Source of the DNA: Mnemiopsis leidyi
Lineage: Eukaryota > Ctenophora > Tentaculata > Lobata > Bolinopsidae
DNA: 22,038 nt
Assembly: GCA_000226015.1 (NCBI GenBank)
Contig: JH155909.1
Location: 1-22,038, forward strand
Reading direction: 5' to 3'
Position 1 is the first letter of the stretch; each line of letters starts with the position of its first letter. Below, piece by piece: positions 1 through 7,799 of the stretch. The position numbers were made by a program, and so were the translations under genes. The notes beneath the pieces are model-generated. The model saw nothing but the letters and a program-made list of their open reading frames with translations, had not been told where the DNA came from and did no database searches.

Positions 1-603
1 CTTACATTACATTGATTAGTCACGTGCTAGTTATATCATCCCTACAAACTCTTGTCGCGGTGATACCCGACTCACGCAGCTAAAGCTAGAACGTTAGACG
101 GATATAATCTCGTCAATACAAACTCCCAAAGAAGGAACCAGCACTAGGATCTCAAATTTCGCGGGGTGTTGAATCAGTATTTGGCCTTTGATGCCTCACG
201 GATTGTGTGTTATATTTTGTATGAAATATATGCTTGAGGCGGTGAGTAATTTATTTCGATTTTAATTGCTTGTGTTAGATATTCTGAAATAAAAATTAGT
301 GCGACTGAGTAAATAACCTTAAAGTAAAACATTAGCAATGAGCAAATTGGAACTTGTGGTGTGTGGCTGTATAGCTGATTGAGTAATTAACAGCAGGTGA
401 TTAGCGTGCTGAGCGCAATGTAGGTTAGGGTTGGAAGCTAATTAAAATTGGGTGGTCATATGTTGCAGAAGTCATCGCAATTTTCGGCTGATGGACGGGT
501 AACATTTCTGTACATTAAATAGTTATAAAAACCAATGAAAAATGAGGGGTGTCTGTGAGATCTCGTTAAGAGATGGCTGACGAGGATAAGATATGATTGA
601 ACA
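1..603 (+). repeat. Left terminal inverted repeat of the Polinton element
   Basis: Bases 1-603 match the reverse complement of 17214-17741 nearly base for base. By eye I find two substitutions, one single-base indel, and a 74-bp stretch present only on this side. Long TIRs of several hundred bp are typical of Polintons/Mavericks and serve as substrate for the integrase and as the start of protein-primed replication. The window begins inside or exactly at the repeat, so the true outer end and the target-site duplication cannot be seen. A CACGTG palindrome lies about 20 bp from the visible end. Confidence 0.95.
43..125. repeat. 9-bp direct repeat flanking the 74-bp TIR-specific segment
   Basis: The 9-mer TACAAACTC occurs at 43-51 and again at 117-125. 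The right TIR has only one copy and lacks the 74 bp between them. This is the expected outcome of a slippage or recombination deletion between short direct repeats in the right copy, or a duplication in the left. Confidence 0.85.
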
Positions 604-1051
604 TCAAAGAAATGAATAACTATGGGATAGGATATGTAGCCTGAATTTAAATACTCTATAGGATATTGTCAATGCTTGTTAACAAGACTTTCTAATAGGG
701 GGAGTTGCTATGACACTTCACGTGATGATGTTGTTAGGGCTCTGATTTCGGTTATGTCTAGCCAAAGTCATATCTAATTTCAATTGAATACTCGATTGAA
801 TGTTGAGAGTCATGTGATCTTGTTAATATCTAGGTGGATCTGATCTCTTCAAAATAGTTGTTGCTTGAGAATGAGAACGTCTGTTGAATTTGAATGGTAT
901 GTCTGAAAATGAAGGTGTGGGATACGGTACGTAATGGTACAAGTTAATGGGATGGATGATCAAGTATAAATGACGGTTGCAAGTTATACAGATTACCCTT
1001 TTGCTTTTCATTACAACTTTGAAATCTTCTACTTTTGAACTGTTCGTAAAT
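604..1051. other. Non-coding leader region between TIR and first gene
   Basis: No convincing gene is present. The only recognisable element is a TATAAAT at 965-971, about 85 bp before the ATG of the accessory gene at 1052. The rest is AT-rich sequence without obvious repeats. Confidence 0.6.
965..971 (+). promoter_or_regulatory. TATA box of the 1052 accessory gene
   Basis: The TATAAAT would place transcription start near 995-1000, downstream of the non-ATG opening of this frame at 977 and upstream of the ATG at 1052. It therefore supports 1052 as the start. Confidence 0.55.
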
Positions 1052-1453
1052 ATGCCTTATTGTGTAGACTTAGATCTTTCATTCGAGTCCTTTTCCTCCT
1101 TAGAGCCTTCTGACGACGAACAAATGCAAGGGCCTTCAACATCTGAGGAGATACCAATGGAGGTTGATGAGCAAGTGAAAAGACGGCTTTTCGCTAGCCA
1201 GAACAGTTACATTAGTACTCCTTCTGGAAAAAGTGACACGTTGGGGTGTAGATCATTGGAGTCCACTCAGAAAACGGATGATAGTCTACAGTGTGCACAG
1301 AGGACGCCTCCTACCCCAGCAACACCTTCACCACGCCCTGTTACACCTAAGTGGCTTTGGAGGATGAAAAACCGGTTCCGTAAAGACAGCCGCTCAATTG
1401 CAACGCAGACGGAGGAGGCGGTGAGTGCTGGTTGTAAGGCATCTTCTATTTAG
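1052..1453 (+). CDS. Accessory protein with cyclin-docking-like and proline-directed phosphosite motifs
   Basis: This 133-residue protein was not recognised as a family member. The frame is open from 977 but begins there with TTG, so the first ATG (1052) is taken as the start. The N-terminal half is acidic and Ser-rich. Residues 43-47 read KRRLF, which fits the RxL (Cy) motif used to dock on cyclins. Residues 55-57 (STP) fit a polo-box ligand. Residues 85-99 contain a cluster of TP/SP sites followed by the aromatic-basic stretch WLWR. Residues 118-120 (TQT) resemble the core of dynein light chain LC8 ligands. An AATAAA follows at 1504-1509. Short motifs are weak evidence one by one. Inferred role: host cell-cycle interaction, as accessory genes of small DNA viruses often have. 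The reading frame is likely real because a TATA box, ATG and poly(A) signal are all in place. Confidence 0.6.
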   Translation: MPYCVDLDLSFESFSSLEPSDDEQMQGPSTSEEIPMEVDEQVKRRLFASQNSYISTPSGKSDTLGCRSLESTQKTDDSLQCAQRTPPTPATPSPRPVTPKWLWRMKNRFRKDSRSIATQTEEAVSAGCKASSI

Positions 1454-1645
1454 AAGTATTTTTGATTAAATGAATAGTCAGGAAAACAGAATTTTATGTA
1501 GAAAATAAATTTAAATAGTGACAGTATATGTATAAGTAGTTAAAGTATTAAATTATTTAATTGTATGATAAGTTAATTGTAACATTGATTATTTATTAGC
1601 TTTCGATCTCAACTCCATTATCTTATTCCTTGCAATTTGAAAATC

Positions 1646-2287
1646 TCAATTGAAATAAACAGTGTTATGGCGGGATTCTATCTTTTGCCATCCATTCAAA
1701 ATGTAAAGTTGACCTTCCTTAAAATCATTAGCACGATCGGAATCAAATATAACGTGAACAAGACTCTCATTCCCCTGATTGAAATATAACTTAACCATCT
1801 GGTTGATAACAACAATTTTGTTCAAGGTCCATTCTCCGTGTATTCGCAGGGCATGTCTAGCTCTATCACAGAGACAGTTGGAATTCATGTGATACTTCTT
1901 ACAATCTGAACATTCGTTGAAATCGCAAAGTGAGACATCCAGCAGGTCACGGAATTTCTTTGAGTATGGGACAACCTGGAGTTGAATAGTATCTTAGAAA
2001 TAAATGACATCGTATTTGGTTATGATAGAAAATGTTATTTTAGCTTAGTAACTAAAGTAGATAAGATTGAATGACAAGAGGTCACATACCTTGACGAAAA
2101 GCTTCTGATGAAGTTGAATGACTGTATATTTTGGGTGGGAGGGGAACAAATTAAACGAAAACTGTGTGTGCCAGTAGCCTAGTTCCTGAACAACTGTAAC
2201 TTTCTTGTAGACCCCGTTTTTGTGTGACTTTGATTCGATGGCTAAAACTTTAACGTAGCAAAGTTCAACGTTGGTTTCGTTAGACAT
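1646..2287 (-). CDS. Two-exon gene, cysteine-rich possible nucleic-acid-binding protein
   Basis: Exon 1 is 2287-2090 and exon 2 is 1975-1646, separated by a 114-nt intron (2089-1976). The donor is AAG|GTATGT and the acceptor CAG|GTT. The junction is phase 0 and the frame runs straight on into exon 2. The product is about 175 residues. The frame stays open upstream to 2350, but a TATA box at 2358-2365 would start transcription near 2330, so the ATG at 2287 is preferred over that at 2323. Exon 2 holds a cysteine cluster (C83, C88, C91, C100, C102 with H95) that could bind zinc. The regions around it alternate hydrophobic and polar residues in short beta-strand-like runs, which hints at an OB-fold single-stranded DNA-binding protein; this is only an inference. 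It is transcribed divergently from the penton gene. Confidence 0.55.
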
Positions 2288-2357
2288 AATGTAAGTTAAA
2301 GGTGAAATAACTAGAGCAGTCATGAATGAGAAATAAAAAAGTTGAGTCAACGTAGAG

Positions 2358-2365
2358 ATTATATA
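2358..2365 (-). promoter_or_regulatory. TATA box for the two-exon minus-strand gene
   Basis: On the minus strand this reads TATATAAT, 71 bp before the chosen ATG. It is back to back with the plus-strand TATA at 2449, forming a divergent promoter region of about 200 bp. Confidence 0.5.
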
Positions 2366-2448
2366 GAAAACACATGTAACCCCTCAGGGGAGGACAGTCA
2401 CCCATGAACTTAATTGAATTGCGTTTACGTAATTGCAAAAACTCTGGT

Positions 2449-2456
2449 TATAAATA
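2449..2456 (+). promoter_or_regulatory. TATA box of the penton gene
   Basis: TATAAATA, 41 bp before the ATG at 2490. The expected start site near 2480 skips the ATG at 2470. Confidence 0.6.
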
Positions 2457-2489
2457 AGACTTGCTCCCCATGAAAGGTCACATGTCACA

Positions 2490-3232
2490 ATGTCTATTGT
2501 TCACAATTATGTGGTTTGTGGCGGGAGGGAATCCGACCCTGCTAAATTATCAGTTCAGATGCAGCCGGTTAAATTAGATCAAAACATGGGAATGGCTGTC
2601 ACATCGATTGGACATGGGGAAATTTTCAACATAAACTCCTCTAACCATAGATTTATCTTGAAAATCAAAGCTGAACTAGATGATGATGAGCGAAAAAGGA
2701 TGAGAGCTATTATAAAGTTACCTAAGGGACGATATAACACTGCTGAGGATGTATTGTCCAAGATTTGCTCATTAATTGATGAACATTCAGTGAGATGGAA
2801 TATTTCTTCCAGGTGTCACCTTGTTAAAGAGGGAGGGAAGTTAGTTCTGACCATCCCTACTGAACTTGAGTTCATGGGATTAGAGACTGATTCTCCTCTC
2901 GTGTTGATTAATGCTGAAATAAAAGAAAATATCGTCGTTGCACGTGACATTGATATATCAGACAATGTACTCATGTGTTTTATGTATGTCAGTATCATAG
3001 AGCAGTCATACATTAATGGAAAGAAGTCTAGGATTTTGAGTGTCTTACCTCTCAAATCATGTCAAGGCTAAGCTCATTTTATCAGAACCAAGTTCCTACG
3101 TATGTACCGGTTGAGGTGCGACAGTTTGCAGACATATCAATATCCTTACGTGATATCAGAGGGGAATTGATTGAGATGAATAATGAACAAGATACAATTA
3201 TAACTTTACATCTCAAGAGTTTGAAGAGTTAA
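2490..3232 (+). CDS. Penton-like minor capsid protein, frameshifted near the C-terminus
   Basis: The frame from 2490 gives 193 residues and stops at 3069-3071. The C-terminal part continues in the -1 frame, from about 3057 to a TAA at 3230-3232. Features that recall Polinton minor capsid (penton base-like, single jelly roll) proteins are a strand-rich organisation, the middle stretch KLPKGRYNTAEDVLSKI, the segment KLVLTIPTELEFMG, and a C-terminal strand pair with LRDIRGELI ahead of a final beta strand. The break lies at or near the AAA at 3054-3056, where one base appears to be missing. Total length is about 247 residues, normal for the family. The major capsid gene lies downstream on the same strand. 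The penton assignment rests on remembered family pattern and genomic position rather than on alignment. Confidence 0.7.
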
Positions 3233-3236
3233 GTAG

Positions 3237-3244
3237 TATATAAG
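3237..3244 (+). promoter_or_regulatory. TATA box of the virion-protein/capsid/protease block
   Basis: TATATAAG begins 5 nt after the penton stop codon and lies 38 bp before the next ATG. It appears to serve the three tightly packed genes at 3282-5414, since no other TATA box is evident between them. Confidence 0.6.
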
Positions 3245-3281
3245 GACGAGAGGATGACAGCTAAAGTTAATTATTTTCGTT

Positions 3282-3611
3282 ATGGAAATCTACAATCCAT
3301 CTGTAGGTGATATTAAAGCTTACCGTGCGGTTATTTTTCAACATGGTCGCGGCTATGATAAGGATGGTTACTACATTTACCAAACTGGCGAGGGGCTGTC
3401 AAGTTTCTTTGGAGGCTTACTCAAGTCTGCAGTACCTGTTCTATCACGCTCTATAAAAGGTGCGGCACGTCTTGCATTACCTCACATTAAAAAGGCTGGG
3501 AGTGATATTGTCACTGCTGGAAGTAAACGTCTACTTGAACAGATTTCGGGCGACGTAGTTAAGAAGATTGAAAAGCCATCCCAGAGGAAACGTAAGAGAC
3601 GTAGAATCTAA
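3282..3611 (+). CDS. Small basic virion protein with glycine-rich amphipathic core
   Basis: The product is 109 residues. After a tyrosine-rich N-terminus (1-35) comes a Gly/Leu/Ala-rich amphipathic segment (about 37-80, starting GEGLSSFFGGLLKSAVPVL), then a strongly basic tail ending RKRKRRR that would bind DNA or act as a nuclear localisation signal. Polintons and adintoviruses regularly carry such a short protein next to the major capsid gene; it has been compared with adenovirus core/cement proteins (pX, pVI). The stop codon is 2 nt before the ATG of the major capsid gene, suggesting the two are translated from one mRNA. An exact adenovirus counterpart cannot be assigned from sequence alone. 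Confidence 0.65.
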   Translation: MEIYNPSVGDIKAYRAVIFQHGRGYDKDGYYIYQTGEGLSSFFGGLLKSAVPVLSRSIKGAARLALPHIKKAGSDIVTAGSKRLLEQISGDVVKKIEKPSQRKRKRRRI

Positions 3612-3613
3612 TC

Positions 3614-4956
3614 ATGCTAAAGATAAGAGGAAGTCAGGATGCAATTTCTAACGATCTGCTGTTATGGAGTGGGGTAAAAACGCAAGTCTCAATTCAGGAA
3701 CTTTATGCACTCAAGGTTCATCCTGTCTCTAGTCAATTGAACGAGGGTGGGATGATTCATTTTGACATTCCAAGTCAAATGAAGGGAATGTTGAGCAAAG
3801 TTGAAATAATAACTTCTTTCAAGGTTAAAAACGGAGCTAATAACTTGACAGTTGATAATCCTGTGTCTATCATCAATAACATTGCAAATGCAATGTTTGG
3901 TCTAGTACAAATAACAATAAATGATAGGACTGAACTTTGTCAATTATCAATGAGGAACTCATACGCTTATCAGACATATTTTGATTATTGTCTAAACTGT
4001 GATGCAGATCGAGCCGATTATCTAAACGCAATATCTTGCTTTGTAATGGATGAGGGAGTAACCAAGGCCGATGCTGAGACGATAGTGTTTAAGGGAGATG
4101 ATGTCAAAAATAAAGGTGCTGCTAAGCGTGCTGCTAGGATAGCTGGTTCCAAGACCGTCACAACCTGCACTCCTCTGCATAACCCCCTCTTCACCACCAC
4201 CAAGGCACTCCCAACAAACATGAAAATACGTGTCTCAGTATCAAAAATAACGATAGCTTTTTGCTGCTTGCTGAAAGTGAACAATTCAACGTACAAATAC
4301 AGGACATTTACTTGAGAGCGGTATTTCTAAGACCTCACGATATATTTTTGAGTCTTATTGAAGAACGGTTAGCGAAAGAGGCGGCTTCATACTACATTAC
4401 AAGACCTGAATTGATATTAAGACCAATTTCAGAATCTGGTCGAATAATTAGATTAAACAATTTATTTTTGGGCGGGCGTTTACCTAAAACAGCATTTTTC
4501 GCTATCCTACGCTCTGGTGATTTCTCAGGCTCTGCTACATCTAACCCATATAGCTTCATTCCATTTGGTTCATTTAATCTACATATAAATGGTATTCCAT
4601 ACTTTGCAGATCCGTTAGAGACTGATTATCAAACAGTAAACGGGCAGAAAATCTATAGCAATAGCTGGAACTTTCTAAAACAGTTGTATGAGGTGATTGA
4701 CAAAGAAAAGAAGGGATTAGGGATGATCAATAGCACCAACTTTCAACAAAATTTCATGGTTGGAGTTTCTCTAGCCAACGATAGGGCCGGAATAAATGCA
4801 GAGTATTTAAACCAGCAAACACATGCATCAACTAACCTAACCATTGACTTGGGATACGACTCTAACGTTTCTGAAGATTTGTTACTTCTCATTTTCTGTC
4901 ACTGGGATAGAGTTGTAAAGATAAACGGTGCAAGAGAACTTGAAATTATCGATTGA
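3614..4956 (+). CDS. MCP: Major capsid protein (double jelly-roll, hexon-like), frameshifted
   Basis: The gene is read in two overlapping frames. The first runs from the ATG at 3614 and is sensible up to about 4247. The second, in the -1 frame, runs from about 4248 to the stop at 4954-4956. The out-of-frame tail of the first part (to 4315) looks non-native. Together they cover roughly 445 residues with the layout of a Polinton major capsid protein: an early FDIP segment, a long strand-rich first half with the AYQTYFDYCLNC region, and a second half containing the conserved-looking segment PFGSFNLHINGIP, NGQKIYSNSW, and YDSNVSEDLLLLIF near the end. The break coincides with the A5 run at 4243-4247, where one base appears to be missing. 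The gene follows the small virion protein with a 2-nt gap and precedes the protease with a 2-nt gap, so it is the middle cistron of a capsid/maturation block. Confidence 0.85.
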
Positions 4957-4958
4957 TT

Positions 4959-5414
4959 ATGGCGTTAAGCACGCTTCATATCAATAAGATACTGAAGGAG
5001 TTCCCACTGACGAAAGAAACATATGTTGGGACATTTGCTTCCTGTGAGTATGATAAACTACCATCAAAAGGGAAGTTTGGCTTCATCACAAATGATCAAC
5101 ATCATCTATTGCCGGGAGGACATTGGAATGCATGGTGGGCTAATAATGGAGAAGTTATATTTTTTGACTCATTTTCTAGGAGCCCCATAGACTTTGGGCA
5201 TGATTATAAACATATATTACGTAGATTTAATCGATATAAGTATGTAGACATGAATTTGCAAGCAGTAGATTCCAAGGTTTGTGGTTATTACTGCATTCAC
5301 TTTATACTTTTAATGTCAGTAGGATTTTCAGTTGAATGCATGCTGAGGGAATATTCTATAAATACGAAGGAAAACGATTTGTATGTTGTTAAACTTATTA
5401 ATTCGTTACTTTAA
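4959..5414 (+). CDS. PRO: Adenain-like cysteine protease (virion maturation)
   Basis: The product is 151 residues. The frame opens at 4953 with TTG, but the first ATG is 4959, just 2 nt after the major capsid stop. The catalytic set of the C5/adenain family is visible: H55 in GGHWNAWW, acidic D70 in FFDSF, Q101 for the oxyanion hole, and nucleophile C108 in DSKVCGYYCI. Length and order match Polinton and adintovirus proteases, which process capsid precursors and belong to the wider Ulp1-like fold. No break is seen in this gene. It is the last cistron of the plus-strand block and converges on the minus-strand block, with only 16 bp between stop codons. Confidence 0.85.
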   Translation: MALSTLHINKILKEFPLTKETYVGTFASCEYDKLPSKGKFGFITNDQHHLLPGGHWNAWWANNGEVIFFDSFSRSPIDFGHDYKHILRRFNRYKYVDMNLQAVDSKVCGYYCIHFILLMSVGFSVECMLREYSINTKENDLYVVKLINSLL

Positions 5415-5430
5415 TAACTTGTTTAACTTG

Positions 5431-5747
5431 TTAAAAAACAATATCAAACTTTCGTAAAATTTCATAAAAATCCTCGTGTTTCTCAAAAAAATTGGAATTA
5501 CAAGTGTCAATCAGTGCATCCCTCAAAATAACATTGGATATTTTCTTGTCTTTAAGAGTAATGTGTCCCTCGTCAGACTCGGAAACATCGTGTTTTACTA
5601 ACTCCTGCAGTAACCATCTCAACTTTTTCTTGTTTATCACGTGATGTTTATATCGTCAAACATGGTGTTGCATAGTAGTCCCTCTGGAACTTCAACAGCG
5701 ATGGGACTCTTGCTGTCGTCTACAGGCATTAAGAGGTAACGGGACAT
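5431..5747 (-). CDS. Small conserved polinton protein, frameshifted
   Basis: The ATG at 5747-5745 overlaps the stop codon of the upstream gene as TAATG. The first 36 codons stop at 5637. The rest continues in the -1 frame to 5431, where the frame has no ATG of its own and is merely open from about 5655. The N-terminal part contains MSRYLLMPVD. The C-terminal part (KKLRWLLQELVKHDVSESDE, then a segment with ITLKDKKISNVILRDAL) resembles a short protein with a helical LLxxL core often found in animal Polintons. The TTT at 5647-5649 (AAA on the coding strand) is the likeliest place for the missing base. Function unknown; about 105 residues in all. Confidence 0.6.
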
Positions 5748-6085
5748 TACTTGAAAATCTTGCTGATTAGTGGTCCTAGAAATGGCAACACTCCTCCTAT
5801 AATGCTAGCTAATGCTCCTCCTTGCTGCTTTGAGATCTCTTTTATACTATTCACGTTCGCACCTCCTATTTTCTGAACTAACGTCCTATGTCTCTTAGCT
5901 TTACCAATATTAAGATGACCATCCGTTATCAACTTACAAAGTATCTTGAACACATTAAAAAGCGGGGCTGGTGCCTTGATCAACATCCTTCTTCTTTCCA
6001 TTGGCTTTGCATTTACAATTTTCTCCAAGATGTAGCGATGTTTGCGGATTGTTTGTACAGATTTTACAGATACACGCTTGGGCAT
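5747..6085 (-). CDS. Small virion protein with hydrophobic C-terminal helix (pX/pVI-like)
   Basis: The product is 112 residues. The basic N-terminal two-thirds (KRVSVKS, ERRRMLIKAP, KAKRHRTLVQKIGG) is followed by a Gln/Gly linker and a hydrophobic amphipathic tail, GGVLPFLGPLISKIFK, at about 97-112. A basic core, a QKxGG junction and a membrane-active-looking tail are a recurrent protein type in Polintons and adintoviruses, where it is considered a core or membrane-lytic virion protein. The ATG lies inside the end of the ATPase gene (22-nt overlap) and the stop is part of a TAATG with the next gene, so it is a middle cistron. Its exact virion role is inference. Confidence 0.6.
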   Translation of the reverse strand: MPKRVSVKSVQTIRKHRYILEKIVNAKPMERRRMLIKAPAPLFNVFKILCKLITDGHLNIGKAKRHRTLVQKIGGANVNSIKEISKQQGGALASIIGGVLPFLGPLISKIFK

Positions 6086-6666
6086 ATTTTATTCCAGTAG
6101 TCACCTATCACAATGAGTTCCTTGGGTATAACAGGTGAAAAGTTGAGAATAATAAATCCTCTCGGCTTTTCACATTCATATTTATAAGCCGCCAAAACTC
6201 GATTTACATCAGAGTTTGTGAAACATTGTCGTGCCAGTGTTGCTACTTGACGAGTATTGCGCTGATTACTGAATAGAACAAATGCGTGTGTGTTTAGGCT
6301 CATGAGTCTATATATCTTACAATTGTTAAACAGCGACTGAGTGAGAAAGAATAGAGAGATTCTGTGATGATGGGATCCTAGAATAAAGGATCTTCCTACT
6401 TCGTCATTTATTTCTTGCAGTAAGTCATCCAAGACCAAAAGACTTGATTTGGTCGTGTCCATCTTTGAAAAGTCTATGCCTTTGATAAATGTTATTTCAG
6501 GATGATGGTTCATAAACTCTTGATGTACATTGTACATGTAGTAAATTTGCTCAGGGAATGGATGTACAAGCTTCTTTTCAATAACTTTAAGTATAAAAGT
6601 TGTTTTTCCGCACTGAGATGGACCAACAATAAGACAATTATGGTTTGCGAGAAACTTTATTGGCAT
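6064..6666 (-). CDS. ATP: FtsK/HerA-type (A32-like) genome packaging ATPase
   Basis: The product is 200 residues. Walker A is GPSQCGKTT at 15-23 and Walker B is LLVLDD at 76-81. They are followed by a sensor-like segment, FFLTQSLFNN, typical of A32-like ATPases. Length and motif spacing fit the packaging ATPase of Polintons and related viruses, which drives DNA into the preformed capsid. The ATG is 1 nt downstream of the integrase stop (TAAAATG), indicating co-expression. No frame break is present. Confidence 0.9.
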   Translation of the reverse strand: MPIKFLANHNCLIVGPSQCGKTTFILKVIEKKLVHPFPEQIYYMYNVHQEFMNHHPEITFIKGIDFSKMDTTKSSLLVLDDLLQEINDEVGRSFILGSHHHRISLFFLTQSLFNNCKIYRLMSLNTHAFVLFSNQRNTRQVATLARQCFTNSDVNRVLAAYKYECEKPRGFIILNFSPVIPKELIVIGDYWNKICPSVYL

Positions 6667-6667
6667 T

Positions 6668-7726
6668 TTAGCTTAATCGGAATAAGTCTTCTTGATTCAC
6701 CCAAGAGTTAAAACTAGGAGGATAACCCAAGTACTTGACAAGGTACTGCACTTTACCCTGATTCTGTCTCTTGCGCACAATTCGTTCAACTGAGTAAATA
6801 TTATCGCTTTTATCTACAGGCTGTATTTCTTGCTCATAAAAAGACCCCCGAATGACCTCGGAATTCATGTCAGTTAGCTCGTAAGTCACAGGTTTGGTAT
6901 CCTTCACTTTAGAAATTTTCAGTACTTCATAGCTCCATTGATGGTGAAAACCACGTTGAAAAGCCGTCCTCTTTCTTGTAATGCGCACTGTTTGACCAAC
7001 TTTATACTTTCCCTTTTTGGGACGTGGAAGTGTTGGATATAATGTCGCTCTCACAGTTGCCTCATTTGCAGAATTGACCTCATTTGGTGTCATTTGAATT
7101 GAGCGATGGAATGAGTTATTGTAATTGTCAACAAGCTTGTCAACTGTGTTATACCAAACATGACTTCCAGTAGCAGTGAATCGTCTATACATCAAGTTTT
7201 TCAATGTTCGATTAGCTCTCTCAATGAGGGCACCTTTCCGGTCTGAATAAACGTGATACATTTTAATGTTTAGTCTTTTACAGAGATCTTTGAACGGTGC
7301 ACACTCAAATTCTCCTCCTTCATCTGTTTCTATTTTTCTTGGTTTTTCCCGGGTTAGAAAGTCTCTCAGAGCATTTGTAATAGTCAGTCCTCGCTTATTT
7401 TTCGTCTTGAAGCACCAAAGTTTGCGACTAAACATATCTATACAGTTTATTAACCAACGATATCCTCGATTCTTGCTTGCTAGATGACTCATGTCTATCA
7501 AATCAATTGAAAAAGAGTAACCAATACCTCTACTGTAGATACGACGAAACTTTCTTGGTTTCTGCACAGGCTTGTGTAGTGTATAACTATCATCAGAACG
7601 TAGATATTTTTCAACAGCAGCTCGGGAAATGTCAGGGTTAATTTCCTTTAATGACTTGTAGAACCTTTCTTTTCCACTATATGAACCTTTGAAGTCAGCA
7701 TTATTGTAGTACTGTTTGAGGTCCAT
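6668..7726 (-). CDS. INT: Retroviral-type DDE integrase with C-terminal chromodomain
   Basis: The product is 352 residues. The rve catalytic core shows D75 (in SIDLIDMS), D135 (in ETDEGGEF) and E169 (in GALIERANRT), with 33 residues between the last two. This is followed by an SH3-like basic region around KVGQTVRITRKR and a chromodomain at about 311-350 (YSVERIVRKR, YLVKYLGYPP, NSWVNQEDL). This is the standard architecture of Polinton integrases. The enzyme would insert the linear genome by its TIR ends, and the chromodomain may direct it to modified histone tails. It is the first cistron of the minus-strand block, 28 bp downstream of a TATA box, and intact. Confidence 0.93.
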   Translation of the reverse strand: MDLKQYYNNADFKGSYSGKERFYKSLKEINPDISRAAVEKYLRSDDSYTLHKPVQKPRKFRRIYSRGIGYSFSIDLIDMSHLASKNRGYRWLINCIDMFSRKLWCFKTKNKRGLTITNALRDFLTREKPRKIETDEGGEFECAPFKDLCKRLNIKMYHVYSDRKGALIERANRTLKNLMYRRFTATGSHVWYNTVDKLVDNYNNSFHRSIQMTPNEVNSANEATVRATLYPTLPRPKKGKYKVGQTVRITRKRTAFQRGFHHQWSYEVLKISKVKDTKPVTYELTDMNSEVIRGSFYEQEIQPVDKSDNIYSVERIVRKRQNQGKVQYLVKYLGYPPSFNSWVNQEDLFRLS

Positions 7727-7745
7727 AATTACGTGGCACCAGGGG

Positions 7746-7761
7746 TATATAAGTATTTATA
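7746..7761. promoter_or_regulatory. Back-to-back TATA boxes of a divergent promoter
   Basis: The plus strand carries TATATAAG at 7746-7753, 47 bp before the ATG at 7800. The minus strand carries TATAAATA (7761-7754), 28 bp before the integrase ATG at 7726. Both gene blocks therefore start from a 73-bp intergenic region. Confidence 0.6.
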
Positions 7762-7799
7762 GACTCAATAATGTACCTACCTTAAACTAATTCGAAATA

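Noticed and set aside
977..1051. 25-residue hydrophobic N-terminal extension of the 1052 gene
   Set aside because: It begins with TTG, not ATG, and lies at or before the expected transcription start.
3054..4263. Programmed -1 ribosomal frameshifting in penton and major capsid genes
   Set aside because: Neither site has a canonical X XXY YYZ heptamer, and the same -1 pattern appears in genes where it would make no sense, such as three times in PolB. A missing base is simpler.
4018..4296. 92-codon minus-strand open frame inside the major capsid gene
   Set aside because: Antisense shadow of a clear capsid frame; no promoter or domain.
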